This document shows, one piece after another, positions 44,731 through 56,338 of a stretch of 64,000 bases of DNA. The translations under genes were made by a program, and so were the position numbers. A model generated the notes under the pieces. That model worked only from the letters and a program-made list of their open reading frames with translations. It was not told where the DNA came from and ran no database searches. Source of the DNA: Linanthus parryae (Eukaryota > Streptophyta > Magnoliopsida > Ericales > Polemoniaceae); the NCBI GenBank assembly GCA_023055425.1, contig JALGPY010000002.1:157305345-157369344 (forward strand), in the 5' to 3' direction. Positions within the stretch are counted from its first letter, which is position 1; every line of letters starts with the position of its first letter.

Positions 44731-47700
44731 ATGGCCAAGATCGTTCACGACTTGGTCAAGAAAGTCTACTCGGATAAGAAGACTGTTGCAGCAGTCGAAG
44801 AACCTGATCTGGATACAACCATTGAGGAGCTAAGGACCGAAGATACCAATTACGTACAGCAGCAGTGGGACCCGAGCCGGTACCGACCGGATACGAGAGA
44901 CCATCTCGGGTTTCGGTACGGAAACCCGAACGCAGCAGTTTATGCACCGGGATTCCAGCACAGGCCACCAGCTCAACAGGCTGCACCGGCCCAGCAGGCT
45001 CAGTCAGTCCCATCCGCACAGCAGTACGATGCTCAGATGAAAGAGATCAAGTCCATGTTCCAGACTATGGAGTCCCGGTTCAAGCACATGGACACCTTGA
45101 CGGCAGATATGCAGACAACCAAAACGTCACTGCGCGCTTTGGAAGTGCAGGTGGGGCAGTTAGCACAGCAGCTAACGGAGAGACAGCCAGGAAACCTACA
45201 CTCGAATACAGTAAACAATCCACGAGCTCAGATCAATGCTATCTCCACTCGGAGTGGATTGGCACTGCAGGATCCACCGTATCCCAGCCACGCACGTGCA
45301 GAAAGTTCGAAAGAAGTAGAACGCAACTTGTCGGGCCAGGATAACAGCACTGTCGACCGCCCCCAGCCGAAGGGCTCGGTTGAGCAGGATGCAGTGCAGA
45401 ACGAGACAGGTGCAGAAACTGTACCTGTCTCTAAGGAGGTCACGTACCCCTTGCGAACACGAAAGAGGGATGACAGCAAGGACTACGCCAGGTTTCTCGA
45501 GATGTTCAAGCAGCTGCAGATTAACATACCTTTTGCCGAGGCTTTGGCTAAGATGCCCACTTACGCCAAATTCCTCAAGGACATCTTGTATGGGAGGAGG
45601 CGAATGAGCGATTTCGAGACCATAAACCTGACGGCAGAAGTGAGCAATTGTGTGAAGAATGGGCTACCGAGGAAGAGAAAGGATCCTGGCAGTTTCGTTA
45701 TACCGGTTACCCTAGGGAACGCTTACACAGGAAAGGCTCTGTGTGACCTAGGGGCCAGCATCAACCTGATGCCGCTGACGATTTTCAAGAGTTTGAAATT
45801 CGGTGAACCCCGACCCACCAGAATCATGCTGCAGATGGCAGACAGGTCCGTAAAACAGGCCTACGGGGTTATCGAGGACATTCTGGTCAAGGTCGGCGAG
45901 TTGATTTTTCCGGCAGATTTCGTCATCCTGGACATGGAGGCAGGGGAGGTACGGCTCATACTTGGCAGGCCGTTTTTGGCCACGGGCGAAGCAATAATAA
46001 ACTGCAAGAGCGGGGAGCTGACCATGCAGATTAACGAGGAAAAAGTGAAATTCAACGTTTTCAAAAATCTGCAACTGCCAAACTACTACGACCACGAGGA
46101 CATCTTTGCTATAGATGTGGTGGACGAAGGCTGGGAAAACGAGGAAATGGACCAATTGTGGGAGGAGATTGACAGCATGTACGGGGATGAAAAGGAGAAG
46201 ACTCGGTGCGAGCACGCCATGAGAGCCGAGGACTGGACCACCTTGCGCCGAGACGAAGACGGCGGGCAAAAGATGATTCTGGTCCCGTCACTCAAGGAGC
46301 CACCCGCACTGGAGCTGAAACCGCTCCCAAGCCATCTCAGGTATGCTTATATTGGTGAAAATAGTACTCTGCCCGTAATTGTTTCGTCTCGTTTATCTCA
46401 GGAACAGGAGCAGAAACTGCTGGAAGTATTGCGAGAGCATAAGGAAGCAATCGCATGGACGATTGCAGATATCAAGGGAATCAGCCCCTCCTACTGCATG
46501 CACAAGATCCGAATTGAAGAAGGCAAGAAACCGGTGATTCAGCCCCAGCGGAGACTGAATCCGAACATGAAGGATTTTTTGCGAAAAGAGGTCATGAAGT
46601 GGCTGGAAGCGCGAATCATCTACCCCATATCGGACAGCACGTGGATCAGCCCGGTCCAGTGCGTGCCCAAAAAGGGGGGTATTACGGTGGTGCAGAATAA
46701 CGAACAGGAGCAGATTGCGCAGCGTACCGTTACAGGCTGGCGGATCTGCATGGACTATCGGAGGCTAAACGATGCAACACTGAAGGAACACTTCCCGCTG
46801 CCATTCATGGACCAAATGCTGGACCGGCTCGCCCACCACGCCTATTTCTGTTTTCTGGACGGGTATTCCGGGTACAACCTGATTTGCATAGCCCCGGAAG
46901 ATCAGGAAAAGACGACTTTGACCTGCCCGTACGGTACATTCGCGTTTCGGCGCATGCCGTTCGGGTTGTGTAATGCTCCTGCCACGTTCCAGAGATGTAT
47001 GATGGCGATTTTTTCCGACATGATCGAGAAAAATCTGGAGGTCTTCATGGACGACTTTTCACTCTTCGGGGACAGTTTCGATGACTGCCTGTTCCATTTG
47101 GTCCAGGTTCTGATCCGATGCAAGAAGGCAAATTTGGTGCTCAATTGGGAAAAGTGTCACTTTATGGTCACCGTGGGGATCGTGCTGGGTCACAGAATTT
47201 CCAGCAAGGGACTCGAGGTGGACAGGGCGAAGATCGAGGTGATAAAGCAGCTTCCATACCCGAAGAACGTAAGGGCGATCAAAAGTTTTCTGGGTCATGC
47301 AGGATTTTACCGAAGATTCATCAAAGACTTTTCCAAGATCACAAAGCCACTCTGCGCTTTACTCGGAAAAGACGTACCCTTTGATTTCGATGCAGCATGT
47401 CGGCAGGCTTTTGACCATTTGAAAGAGAAGCTGACCACAGCCCCGGTTATAACCACGCCAGATTGGTCACTCCCGTTTGAGTTGATGTGTGACGCCAGCG
47501 ACTACGCGGTCGAGGCAGTTTTGGGCCAACGAAAGGATAAGGTATGTCACGTCATTTATTATGCGAGTCGGGTACTCAACGATGCCCAGCTCAACTATGG
47601 CACGACAGAAAAGGAACTGCTGGCCGTGGTGTATGCCCTGGACAAATTCAGGCCCTATCTGGTCGGGTCGAAAGTTATCGTTTTTACCGACCATAGTGCC

Positions 47701-49203
47701 CTGAAATACCTGCTGGACAAGAAGGACGCGAAACCGAGACTGTTGAGGTGGGTACTACTGATGCAGGAATTCGATGTGGAAATCCGGGACAAGAAGGAAG
47801 TTGAGAACGTGGTAGCGGATCACCTATCCAGACTTGAGAACGTGAAGGTGGACCCGGTGCCGATCAAGGAAAACTTCCCGGTCGAGAACATCATGGCAGT
47901 AAAAATCGGGAGACCGTGGTACTATGCCATAGCCAATTCCTTGGTAACTGGCACGCTTCCCGAGGATCTCACCCCGTCGCAGCGGAAAAAGTTCATTGCC
48001 GAAAGTCGACAGTATTTTTGGGACGACCCGTACTTGTTCAAACAGGGGGCCTGACAACATCCTGAGGAGGTGCATCCCGACCCACGAGGCCTGGAACGTG
48101 ATCCGACACTGCCACTCATCACAGTGTGGGGGTCATTTTGGGGGAACGCGAACAGCTCATAAAATACTGCAGTCCGGTTTTTTCTGGCCGACAATCTTCA
48201 AAGACTGTCACGACTATGTGCAAGGATGTGATAGGTGCCAGAGGACAGGAAACACGTCACACCGGGACGAGATGTCGATGACCGTGTGGCAGGAGGTAGA
48301 GCCATTTGATGTATGGGGGATCGACTTCATGGGTCCGTTCCCGTCATCGATGGGAAATATTTACATTCTGCTGGCAGTAGATTATGTGACAAAGTGGATC
48401 GAAGCGATCGCGTGTCAAAAAAACGATGCAGCTACCGTTGAGCGTTTTCTGAAACGCAACGTTTTCACTCGTTTCGGGACTCCCAGGGCAATGATTAGCG
48501 ACGAGGGCTCTCACTTCATCAATCGGGTTTTTGCGAAAGTTCTGAAACAGTACGGCGTGTCAGTTCATAAAGTCTCGCTACCCTACCATCCGCAGACAAA
48601 CGGGCAAGCCGAGGTTTCGAATCGAGAGATTAAGAGCATACTCGAGAAAACAGTGAATCTCGGCCGAAAGGATTGGTCTGTCCGACTGGACGATGCGCTC
48701 TGGGCCTACAGGACAGCTTTCAAAACACCGCTGGGAATGTCACCGTACCAGCTCGTTTTTGGGAAAGCGTGCCACTTACCGGTGGAACTGGAGCACAAGG
48801 CGTATTGGGCCATCAAACTGCTGAACTTGGACCAGAATCTAGCAGGAGATAAGAGGAAGATGGCGCTGCTGGAATTAGAGGAATTCCGCAGAACGGCTTT
48901 CGAGAGCGCCAAAATTTACAAAGAGAAGACAAAGAAGTGGCATGATAATCGTATCACGCCAAAGCAGTTTAACGAAGGCGACAAAGTGCTTCTCTACAAT
49001 ACCCGGATGCGGTTCTTTCCGGGCAAGTTGAGGTCTCGTTGGTCGGGACCGTTCATCATCAAGCAGATTTTTGCCTGGGGGGCATTCAGCTGGAAAATCC
49101 AAAAGACAAGTCCAGTTTCAGGGTGAACGGGAACCGTATCAAGCCGTATATAGAGACCGCCGAAGTCGTCAAAATAGACCCGGTCTATTTTGATGATCCC
49201 TAA
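44731..49203 (+). pseudogene. pol: pol of element D: protease, RT, RNase H, integrase; two one-base insertions in G runs
   Basis: Open for 1107 codons from 44731 to 48054: linker with ISTRSGLALQDPPYPSHAR, protease at D339 ([15 protein letters not shown]), RT with YRRLNDATLKEHFPLPF and FMDD (D774, D775), RNase H ([27 protein letters not shown]). A five-G run at 48047-48051 shifts the frame; the integrase goes on in the next frame with [41 protein letters not shown] and [12 protein letters not shown], so the acidic triad is intact. A six-G run at about 49077-49082 shifts again, and the true end is TAA at 49201-49203 (DPVYFDDP). Both shifts are single extra Gs in runs, so sequencing error is possible. 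Confidence 0.87.
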
Positions 49204-49206
49204 GAG

Positions 49207-49377
49207 GTAACAGGGTCGGGCCGTTGACCGTAAATCACAAGGCGCTGTTTGGGAGGCAACCCAAAATTAATCGTTTATTTATTTATTTTTATTACTTATT
49301 ACGTTATTATGTTCAGTCTGAATTTTTGAGAGAGGCGAGATGAGCGGGTTTTTGACTTTGAATTTGAGAATGTGCAG
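49207..49377 (+). promoter_or_regulatory. conserved post-pol block, candidate 171-nt intron, element D
   Basis: Starts three bases after the pol stop: GAG|GTAACAGGGTCGGGCCG, conserved run to TTTGGGAGGCAACCCAAAA, GAGAGAGGCGAGATGAG, then TGTGCAG at 49377. Same plan as B, F and N. In the hairpin the outer pair differs (TTTGGG with CCCAAA rather than GTTGGG with CCCAAC), so pairing is kept. Confidence 0.5.
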
Positions 49378-49671
49378 ATACAGAAACATCCAAAACAGCC
49401 AGAACCGGGAAAACGGGGGAAGAGAGATGATTTAAAAAATAAAAATAAAAAAAAAATAATTTTTTGCCTCGGGCTGCGTATACGTATATACGCACCCCGA
49501 GGGCATAAAGTAATTTTTTTTTTGTTTTTTTTGGTTGTTTTCTGGTTGGGTATATACGCAGTACTGCGTATATACGCAAACAGAAAAGAAGAAAAAAAAA
49601 ATCGAAATTTTTTCAAAACCCCCGGGGTATTTTGGTCATTTTGACCATTTAGGATTTAAATGGGAAGAGGG
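49378..49671 (+). other. post-pol spacer of element D with palindromes
   Basis: A-rich and T-rich runs and no gene. It holds TGCGTATACGTATATACGCA (49475-49494), a half copy GGGTATATACGCA (49548-49560) and TGCGTATATACGCA (49564-49577), the same palindrome as in D's LTR. Ends GAGGG before element E. Confidence 0.65.
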
Positions 49672-52157
49672 TGTAATACCCCGAAATTTTAAGGGTATTT
49701 TTAGGAGTTTAGTAAGTATTTTTGGTCGTATAAAGTTTTATAAAAGTATTTATTATTTTATTTGACAAATGTTTTTTTTAATGCTATATATAGTTATATA
49801 AATATTTTTTATGTTATATATCGTTATATAAATATAACTTCTTTTTATTACTTTATTTTAGTAAAAAAATTATAATAGTTAACTAGGTAGTTAGTTACGT
49901 GTCGTATAACGTTTTAACGTGTCCAGAACGTCACGTTTTAATTTAATTTTACGTGTCCAACCACCGCGATACTTGGTGCACCCTACCACACCGTAACAAA
50001 CCTCTAGTTATCCCCTACCTCACCTTTGTTGAACAGGAGAGTTACTCTCCGTTTTGCCGCCGACTCCATCTCCGCCTCCAACTAGACTTCTCCGTTTCTT
50101 CCTCCAAACGTCACCACCACTGCTTTAAATTGCGACCAAATACACAGGGGCAATCCGATTGCTCCATGGATTCTGGATTTTCCCCGAATTCGACCTCCAA
50201 TTCAACCCGATACCTCCTCTCGTCGGACTCCTCTTCCTCCTCCAACTCCTCAATCACCGCCTATATAAACCACCCAAAACCCAATGCTTCTCACACCCAA
50301 AACCCAGAGTCAATCTCACCCTCTCTCGCTCTCTCTGCGTTGCGTCGCCGGACCACACCCAGCCGCAAACTCGGACCCGAGTTCGACCGAGCCCAAGCCG
50401 AAGCCTAGCTCCGGCCTTTAGCCCGCTGCTTCGCCCTCTTCCCGACGCATCTCTCTGCGCCTGACGAGCTGCAGTAGCTGCAGTTGCCGCCGACAGTCAC
50501 CATCGCCGCGGAGCTTTCCCATTCGGTAATGCCTTTCTTCGTTTCTTTCTCTGTGTACAAACATATACATTACACACACACATATATATGTAAAGGTGTG
50601 TGTGTGTATGGTTGGGTAGAGTCTGTGGGTGTGTGAGAGTTGAATGTGAGTGTTGGGTGTGTGTCCTGTGTGTTGGTCGAATTAGAGAAGAAAAGATAGG
50701 TAGTCCATCCATTATAATATTAATAGTAGTTGTTGCAGACTGGTAGTAATAGTAGTAATACTATGTATTCTAGTAACAATATGATTATTAGCTTTTATGT
50801 ACTTTACTTTTCTTGTTCATTTATAATATATATATATATATCATATTTTTAAAAGTTCCAGATTTTATAAAGAGTGACTTTTTGTCGTAAATAATAAGTT
50901 TTCGGGTCAACCCAATTTAGAGAATAATACACAAGCTGATATTTTGTTTAATTCAATTTTTACTTATATAAATAATAAGTAATATTTTTAGAGTATTAAA
51001 TAAAAACTTTATGTACTTCGAACTTTATACTCTTCGTACACAATTGTTCTTCTATAAAATTTAAACTTATAACTCGCGGTTTATTATTAATAATTATATT
51101 TTAGTTTTGGGGGATTAGTAGGGTTACGTATGCTTTGCATATAGAATTTATATGCACCATTGTCGCGGTAGTTGAATGTTGATTAGGAACGATTGCTATT
51201 GTAGATTCCGAGTTCGTAGGAGGCGAGTTCATTGAGGACCCGTACTACGAGTAGTTGCGTGCTTGCTTTCGTGTGACGATATCTCTTCTATCCAAGTAAG
51301 TTTATATGCACAACACCTTCAACTATCAAAATGTGTTTGGCGTGTGTTACTTGTGTATCGTGCAACTTTTTTAAACTTTGAATTTTGAAATCTCTCTTGC
51401 AAATATCTCTTTCGAAAGGATGCGGTCATGTGATATATTAATGAACGATAAATGATATGGGGCGATGTACAGAGGATGTGTGTGAAGGATACGGCCGGAG
51501 ACGCATGTCGGCGAGTCTCCTTTGTATTATGGCTACGGCCAGGGAAGCATGTCAGCGATTCCCTATGTTTATTGTGAAAGCTATAGAGTACTACCTATGC
51601 ATGTGTGGGTCACAACTGTATAGGGGTGTCTACACTTAAGGTCTCATAGTTAGTTCAGGGGTGAATTGGGATGGACTGTGATATCCCGAGAGGTACTCTA
51701 ATTATTATTTATTGCATCGTGACCTCTCTGTGGGAATTCGTTACCCGCTGGGCTGTAATATGTCTCAGCTCAACTAATGATTAAATGTGAAGCTACTTCA
51801 GTTATATTGTGATCCAGTCTTTAAGCCAAAACTCTGTTTTACATGTTGTGGTATATGCTTACTCAGTTTTTACTGATAAACGTTTTCTGCGGTCGGTTGT
51901 TGCTATTTGAAAACCCGCAGGTTATGAATAAAGTGGGGGAACGCGCACACATGATTTGAAGACTAGGATCAGGCAGCTAGGAACATTTCATTTCATTTCA
52001 TTTAGGAAGCAGATTTTCAGAATTTAGATTTGAACCATGTCATTTGTTTTATTTTAATTTATGGTTGGAGGATTTCTCCGGTTTTCATTAATAAATACAC
52101 TTTTGGATTATCGTTTGGTTGTACTAGCAGGGAACCGTAGGTTCCAGGGTTGTTTCA
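49672..52157 (+). repeat. 5' LTR of element E (2486 bp)
   Basis: Starts TGTAATACCCCGAAATTTT and ends TTGTTTCA, two bases before the PBS. Long LTRs are usual in the Tekay lineage. It holds a GC-rich pyrimidine-rich stretch (49990-50520), a GT-rich run (50595-50660) and an AT repeat (50826-50841). The 151-codon frame at 49953-50408 lies across the promoter and is not a gene. Confidence 0.85.
50261..50270 (+). promoter_or_regulatory. TATA box in the LTR of element E
   Basis: CTATATAAAC, followed 45-75 nt downstream by a CT-rich run (CTCTCTCGCTCTCTCT, about 50325-50340) typical of plant transcript leaders. Likely U3/R border near 50295. Confidence 0.6.
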
Positions 52158-52159
52158 GT

Positions 52160-52171
52160 TGGTATCAGAGC
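52160..52171 (+). other. primer-binding site of element E, initiator tRNA-Met
   Basis: TGGTATCAGAGC, two bases after the LTR end, as is usual for chromoviruses. About 540 nt of leader without a clear gene follow before gag. Confidence 0.93.
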
Positions 52172-52707
52172 CGACGGTCCCAACGCTAGTGTGACCTTTC
52201 GATTTCCATTAAATAAAGATAAAATATGAATTAAAACTTTTTGAAAATTAAAATGGACATAGGCTAACTAAAATTGAAAATAAAATTTAAACAAGTCGGG
52301 GTTGTGGGTTAGTCTAGCAGCTTTTGTGTTGGATATTTGAGATTTATTGGAGATTGTTATGTGCCATATTGCGTGCCTCAATGTGCTAATATTATTGTGA
52401 TAATCGCCTGGCACTTGTTATTTGAACATTTAGATTGATTTCGTGGAAATTATGAGTGTATATGTGGTTTAGAACGCTTCTAAGACTTGTCTTATCTCTC
52501 CTCATATGGTTTCCCTACCCGCACCTGCTCCACCAACCTTTGGACTTGTAGGCTCTTCATATAGCATGACATGATTATTTTAAGCCTAAGTTTTGTGTGT
52601 GAATACCTTAGGATTGTATTAAGTAAAGTCACATTTATAAGGTACAATGCGATTTGCCAACCCTCCTCAAATATTATACCAGGAGTCGTGCAAGACAAGT
52701 AGGAACC

Positions 52708-53817
52708 ATGAATCAAGGAAACCAAGGAAACCAACAAGCTCAGCCTCCTCAACAATATGACCCAATTCGGTTCCAGAATCTGGAACAAGCGACCACAGCC
52801 TTAACCCAACTCCTGCACAACCAGCAGGCTGGGGGAGGCGACAACATGAGTAAGATGGCGGAACTCCGACCCGACTTCTTTTACGGGACGGACGACCCGA
52901 CCATCCTGGAGAATTGGATCCGCGACTTTCACAAGGCGCTGATTTCGGTGCGTTGTCCAGAGGATCGACGCATAGAAGTGGCGGTCTACTATTTTAAGAA
53001 AGAAGCTGATAACTGGTGGACTTCCGCATCAGCTACTTTGCTCGCCCAAGAAGGCTTTGGATGGGAGCAACTAAAGGAAGCAATGCGTGAGCGGTTCTAC
53101 CCCGATCATGTGAAGTCTAGGAATTTTAACGAGTTCTTGCACCTGAAGCAAGAGGGAGATACCTTCACTGATTACTACGACAAATTTATGGAACTTATGA
53201 GGTTTGGGCAAGCAATTGCACCGACTGAGGCAAGCAAGATCCGCAAGTTTGTCGAAGGTTTGAACTTTCAAGTTCGAAAGGCCATAGGGCCTACACGTTT
53301 CACCATACTATTGGAAGCCTATGGAGCGGCTCAGGATATGCAGCGCATGCTGGATGAGGATGTAGAAGCTAACAAGAAAAGAAAGACCGAGGCACCAGCA
53401 GCAACTAGTTTCCAGAACCGTGGTACAGGAAACAATGGTGGGGATAAAAGGATTCGTCCCAACCCCGCCCCCGCCAACCAATTTGGGAACCAAGGCCAAG
53501 GTGGACAGGGCCAGGTAAGGACTTACCACTGCAAGCGATGCGTAAATAACCACCCGGTGGTCGACTGTCAAGGAAACAAAGTCACATGCTACAATTTTGG
53601 TAAATTGGGCCACAGGAAAATGGAGTGTAGGGAAAGACCAAAAGGGAACAATAACGGGAATGATTCCAACAACCGCGACAACTTCAATGGAGGGGGGAAC
53701 GGTGGTAATGGTGGAAACCGTCAAGGAGACAACAACAACTTCAACCGTAGAGGTAACAACAACTATGGTGGCAACAACAACAGGCCTCAGGGAAACAATG
53801 TAGTGGCAACAACAGCC
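52708..53817 (+). pseudogene. gag: gag of element E, interrupted by element F
   Basis: Starts at the ATG at 52708 (MNQGNQGNQQAQPPQ); the frame opens at 52654 but without ATG. The retrotransposon gag domain is clear: MAELRPDFFYGTDDPTILEN, YYFKKEADNWWTSA, MRERFYPDHVKSRNF, GDTFTDYYDKFMELMRFG. A nucleic-acid-binding part follows, with the knuckle CYNFGKLGHRKMEC, where the second Cys is Phe (codon 53596-53598), so the CCHC box is broken. An Asn/Gly-rich tail follows. The final TGA belongs to the LTR of F; the true frame goes on at 63251 for about 35 codons to a TAG at 63354. Confidence 0.85.
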
Positions 53818-56205
53818 TGATAACCCCGTTTACGGTGTTATATTTACACTTGAAATCTATCGTTTTGCGTGATTCCGGGTACGATTTGATACGTAAATAG
53901 CTATGATATTGAGGTGTTTGAGTACTTGAGCTAGTTATGCTTATTTGACAAGTCCGGGCGTTTTTCTAGTTGATTTGAGCTTTTTATATCACATTTTATG
54001 CCCGGTAGCGGTTGTTGTGTGATTTACAGGTACCGGAGGCTCGGAGCATTGAACGGGGACGAGAACAAACTTCGGAATGGCGATTTAAGCTGAAGAAAAT
54101 GGACGGAAATCGACGAGGAACAAACTGCGTATCTCTGGCCAACAACCATCACTAACCACAACCGGACCTACAACCCATAACAGCCACACTGTTCTTCACC
54201 TAAGCCCAACAAATCATGACTTTAAACCACCATCACTCTCACCATAAACCTCACCAATTAGACCACCATTATCAACAAACAATCACCCTCAATTACCTGT
54301 CTCAATTCAGTACTCTATTTCACCATTTCACCCTTTAACCTTACCTCCATTGCCTATGACACCTACCAACAACCAAACCGAACAAAGTAGTACCTTCCTA
54401 ACACACCAACAAAGCTACAATACTCCACACCACAATACAAATTCAACATCACCAGTACCTAAACCCAATACATAACCAAATCAATACACCACAGTACCTA
54501 ACCCTTAACCAATTCACAAGCTGCATCAACCTCAAACCCATCTAATTCACCTCAATCCTTCACCCTCTGCTCAGCCCTTAGCCACGGCAAAACAGGGACA
54601 CAACCATCTCCAAAACCCACAGCCAATCCACCACTGTACAAGACCCAATCTAAATCGGACTAAACCCAGCCAACAACCCAGAACAGAGCAACAAATCGGG
54701 GAGAAATTTAAGAGAAGAGAAACAGAGCACAGCAGCGACAATCAACCATTCTCCTCTCCCCAGTACCGAAGCAAAACAGAGAGGGAAACAGAGCACAGCA
54801 GCGCAAAATCCAGAAGCAAACAGAGCAAGAAGAGGAAGAGAAGAAGGCAGCGCAGCGCAGCGCAGCGCAGTTGGAAGAAGAAGTATTGAGGCTCACTGTA
54901 AATTGGCGATCAACTCCCTTGATCGCACGATCAGAAGCCAAGTCAACTCCAGATCGCACGAATGGGTTTCTGGCAATCGTACGAGTGTTTTCTCCAGGCG
55001 GTGATTTGTGGATGGGGCAGAAGTGAAATAAAGAGAAAATTAAGAAGAAGGAGAGCAACGGGTTTAGTTCAGCTGCTAGGGCTTGTTGGAGGCAAGTCAA
55101 TTATTGGTCCAATTATCACTCCAACATTATTGTAGGGGTGAAAGTGCAAAAAGAGGTTTTTTTTATCCAAATGTTGCACGGGCTTGTATTATTGACCGTG
55201 GGGGCTGTTTAATGAGGACAAAAAGAAAAAAAAAAACGGAAAAAAGGGGATTCGGCATTCACAACAGAGGAGAGACCATTCACGAAGAACGAAAGGAGAA
55301 GACGAAGAAGAGGAACAACGGGACGCTTCTGATTTCGCGTTTGATCTCTTTTCTCTCTCTCTTTATCAACTATATGGAGAACTTTGTAAAGCTAAACAAG
55401 ATTATGTCTAGCTAAGCTTTCATAGCTAGATAGTTATGGAGAACTAGGGTTTCTTTAGATTTTCCGGATTTGAAGTTTGATTCATGTTTTGAACTTAATT
55501 CCTCCTATTGTTCTAGTTAATTCAACAAGTTCTTGTTCTTAACTCTTAGTTTGTTTGGTTTGATCACCCAATACATGCTAGTTATCTAGGTTGTTGCACG
55601 ACAGTGAACATAACCCGGATTCGTGAAGAACGTTGTTGACATTCTCGTAGTTTCTTGAGACCGACAGGAGATAGAGACTTGAATGACCGTGTGTGGGTTG
55701 TTTCGGTTAGACTTAGTTATGATTAGCGTCATCGGTGGACCGACAGGACCCGGTGAGCGAACCTGGCTAGCTGACTAGAACGTTACGGTAGACAGAGGTG
55801 GACCGACAGGACCCGAAGTAGACCGTAACGTAGATTTGCGTGAGATCGACAGAAGATCGTAATGAGTGTGACCCGGTATAACTGGACGTAGGTAGAGTGT
55901 TTTAAATCGTAATCCGGAATTGTCTAAATGCCCTAGGGACCCTAAAACTATCTAGTGTTCTCCATATTCATATTAATCAGAAACTTACAAAACTATTAGT
56001 TTATTTCGTTTATTTAATTTAAGTCACTTGTTTGAGGGTGACTATCTCTTAAATCACACTTTTTCCTCCGGTTACTTGACTTTAAATTAATTGTTTAACT
56101 AAATAATCTCAAGACTGTCCCTGTGGGTTCGACAACCTGAGTTTTAATACTCTCATTTTATTACTTCGACCGTGCACTTGCGTACACACGTAAGAAATCG
56201 TGTCA
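53818..56205 (+). repeat. 5' LTR of element F (2388 bp)
   Basis: Starts TGATAACCCCG with an inverted repeat to CGGTGTTAT; ends AATCGTGTCA. From about 54130 to 54560 the plus strand is strikingly poor in G and rich in CCA/CAA. Then follow a (GCAGC)n run (54850-54870), the partial palindromes ATCGCACGAT (54920), ATCGCACGA (54952) and ATCGTACGA (54976), and four spaced GACCGACAGGA-type words (55659, 55739, 55801, 55844). Confidence 0.93.
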
Positions 56206-56211
56206 AGTTTT

Positions 56212-56229
56212 TGGCGCCGTTGTCGGGGA
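56212..56229 (+). other. primer-binding site of element F, tRNA-Asp variant
   Basis: TGGCGCCGTTGTCGGGGA, one base different from the B/D site, six bases after the LTR end. Confidence 0.88.
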
Positions 56230-56338
56230 CAGCGGTAGATTGGTTAGTTAGAAATTAGTTTAGAGTTTTTGTTTTATTTTTCTTTTTTTACTATCTGTTT
56301 ACCTCACGGGTGTGCTAGTGTTGTTTTCTCAGGTAGCT

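Larger units (their letters stand above)
42135..49671 (+). mobile_element. element D: Athila-type Ty3/gypsy retrotransposon, 5' part
   Basis: LTR 42135-43694, tRNA-Asp PBS, gag, pol and the post-pol region, then cut at 49671 by element E. The 3' LTR and any third ORF would be further right. It is more GC-rich than A, B or N and is a separate family, with LTR end GCGCATCA instead of GTGTCA. Confidence 0.9.
49672..53817 (+). mobile_element. element E: Tekay/Del-like chromovirus (Ty3/gypsy), 5' part, interrupted by element F
   Basis: LTR 49672-52157, tRNA-iMet PBS 52160-52171, then gag. The gag reading frame is broken at 53817 by element F (duplication CAGCC at 53813-53817 and 63246-63250) and resumes at 63251. 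A further insertion, element G, cuts it at 63427. Protease to chromodomain would lie beyond the window. Confidence 0.88.

Noticed and set aside
49953..50408. A 151-codon ORF in the LTR of element E
   Set aside because: It runs across the TATA box and CT-rich leader, is made of low-complexity Ser/Pro/Asn text and has no family likeness; a by-product of GC-rich promoter sequence.
54708..55100. 130-codon minus-strand ORF in both LTRs of F
   Set aside because: Antisense to GA-rich LTR sequence, Cys/Phe/Ser-rich low-complexity text with no domain; present twice only because LTRs are duplicated.
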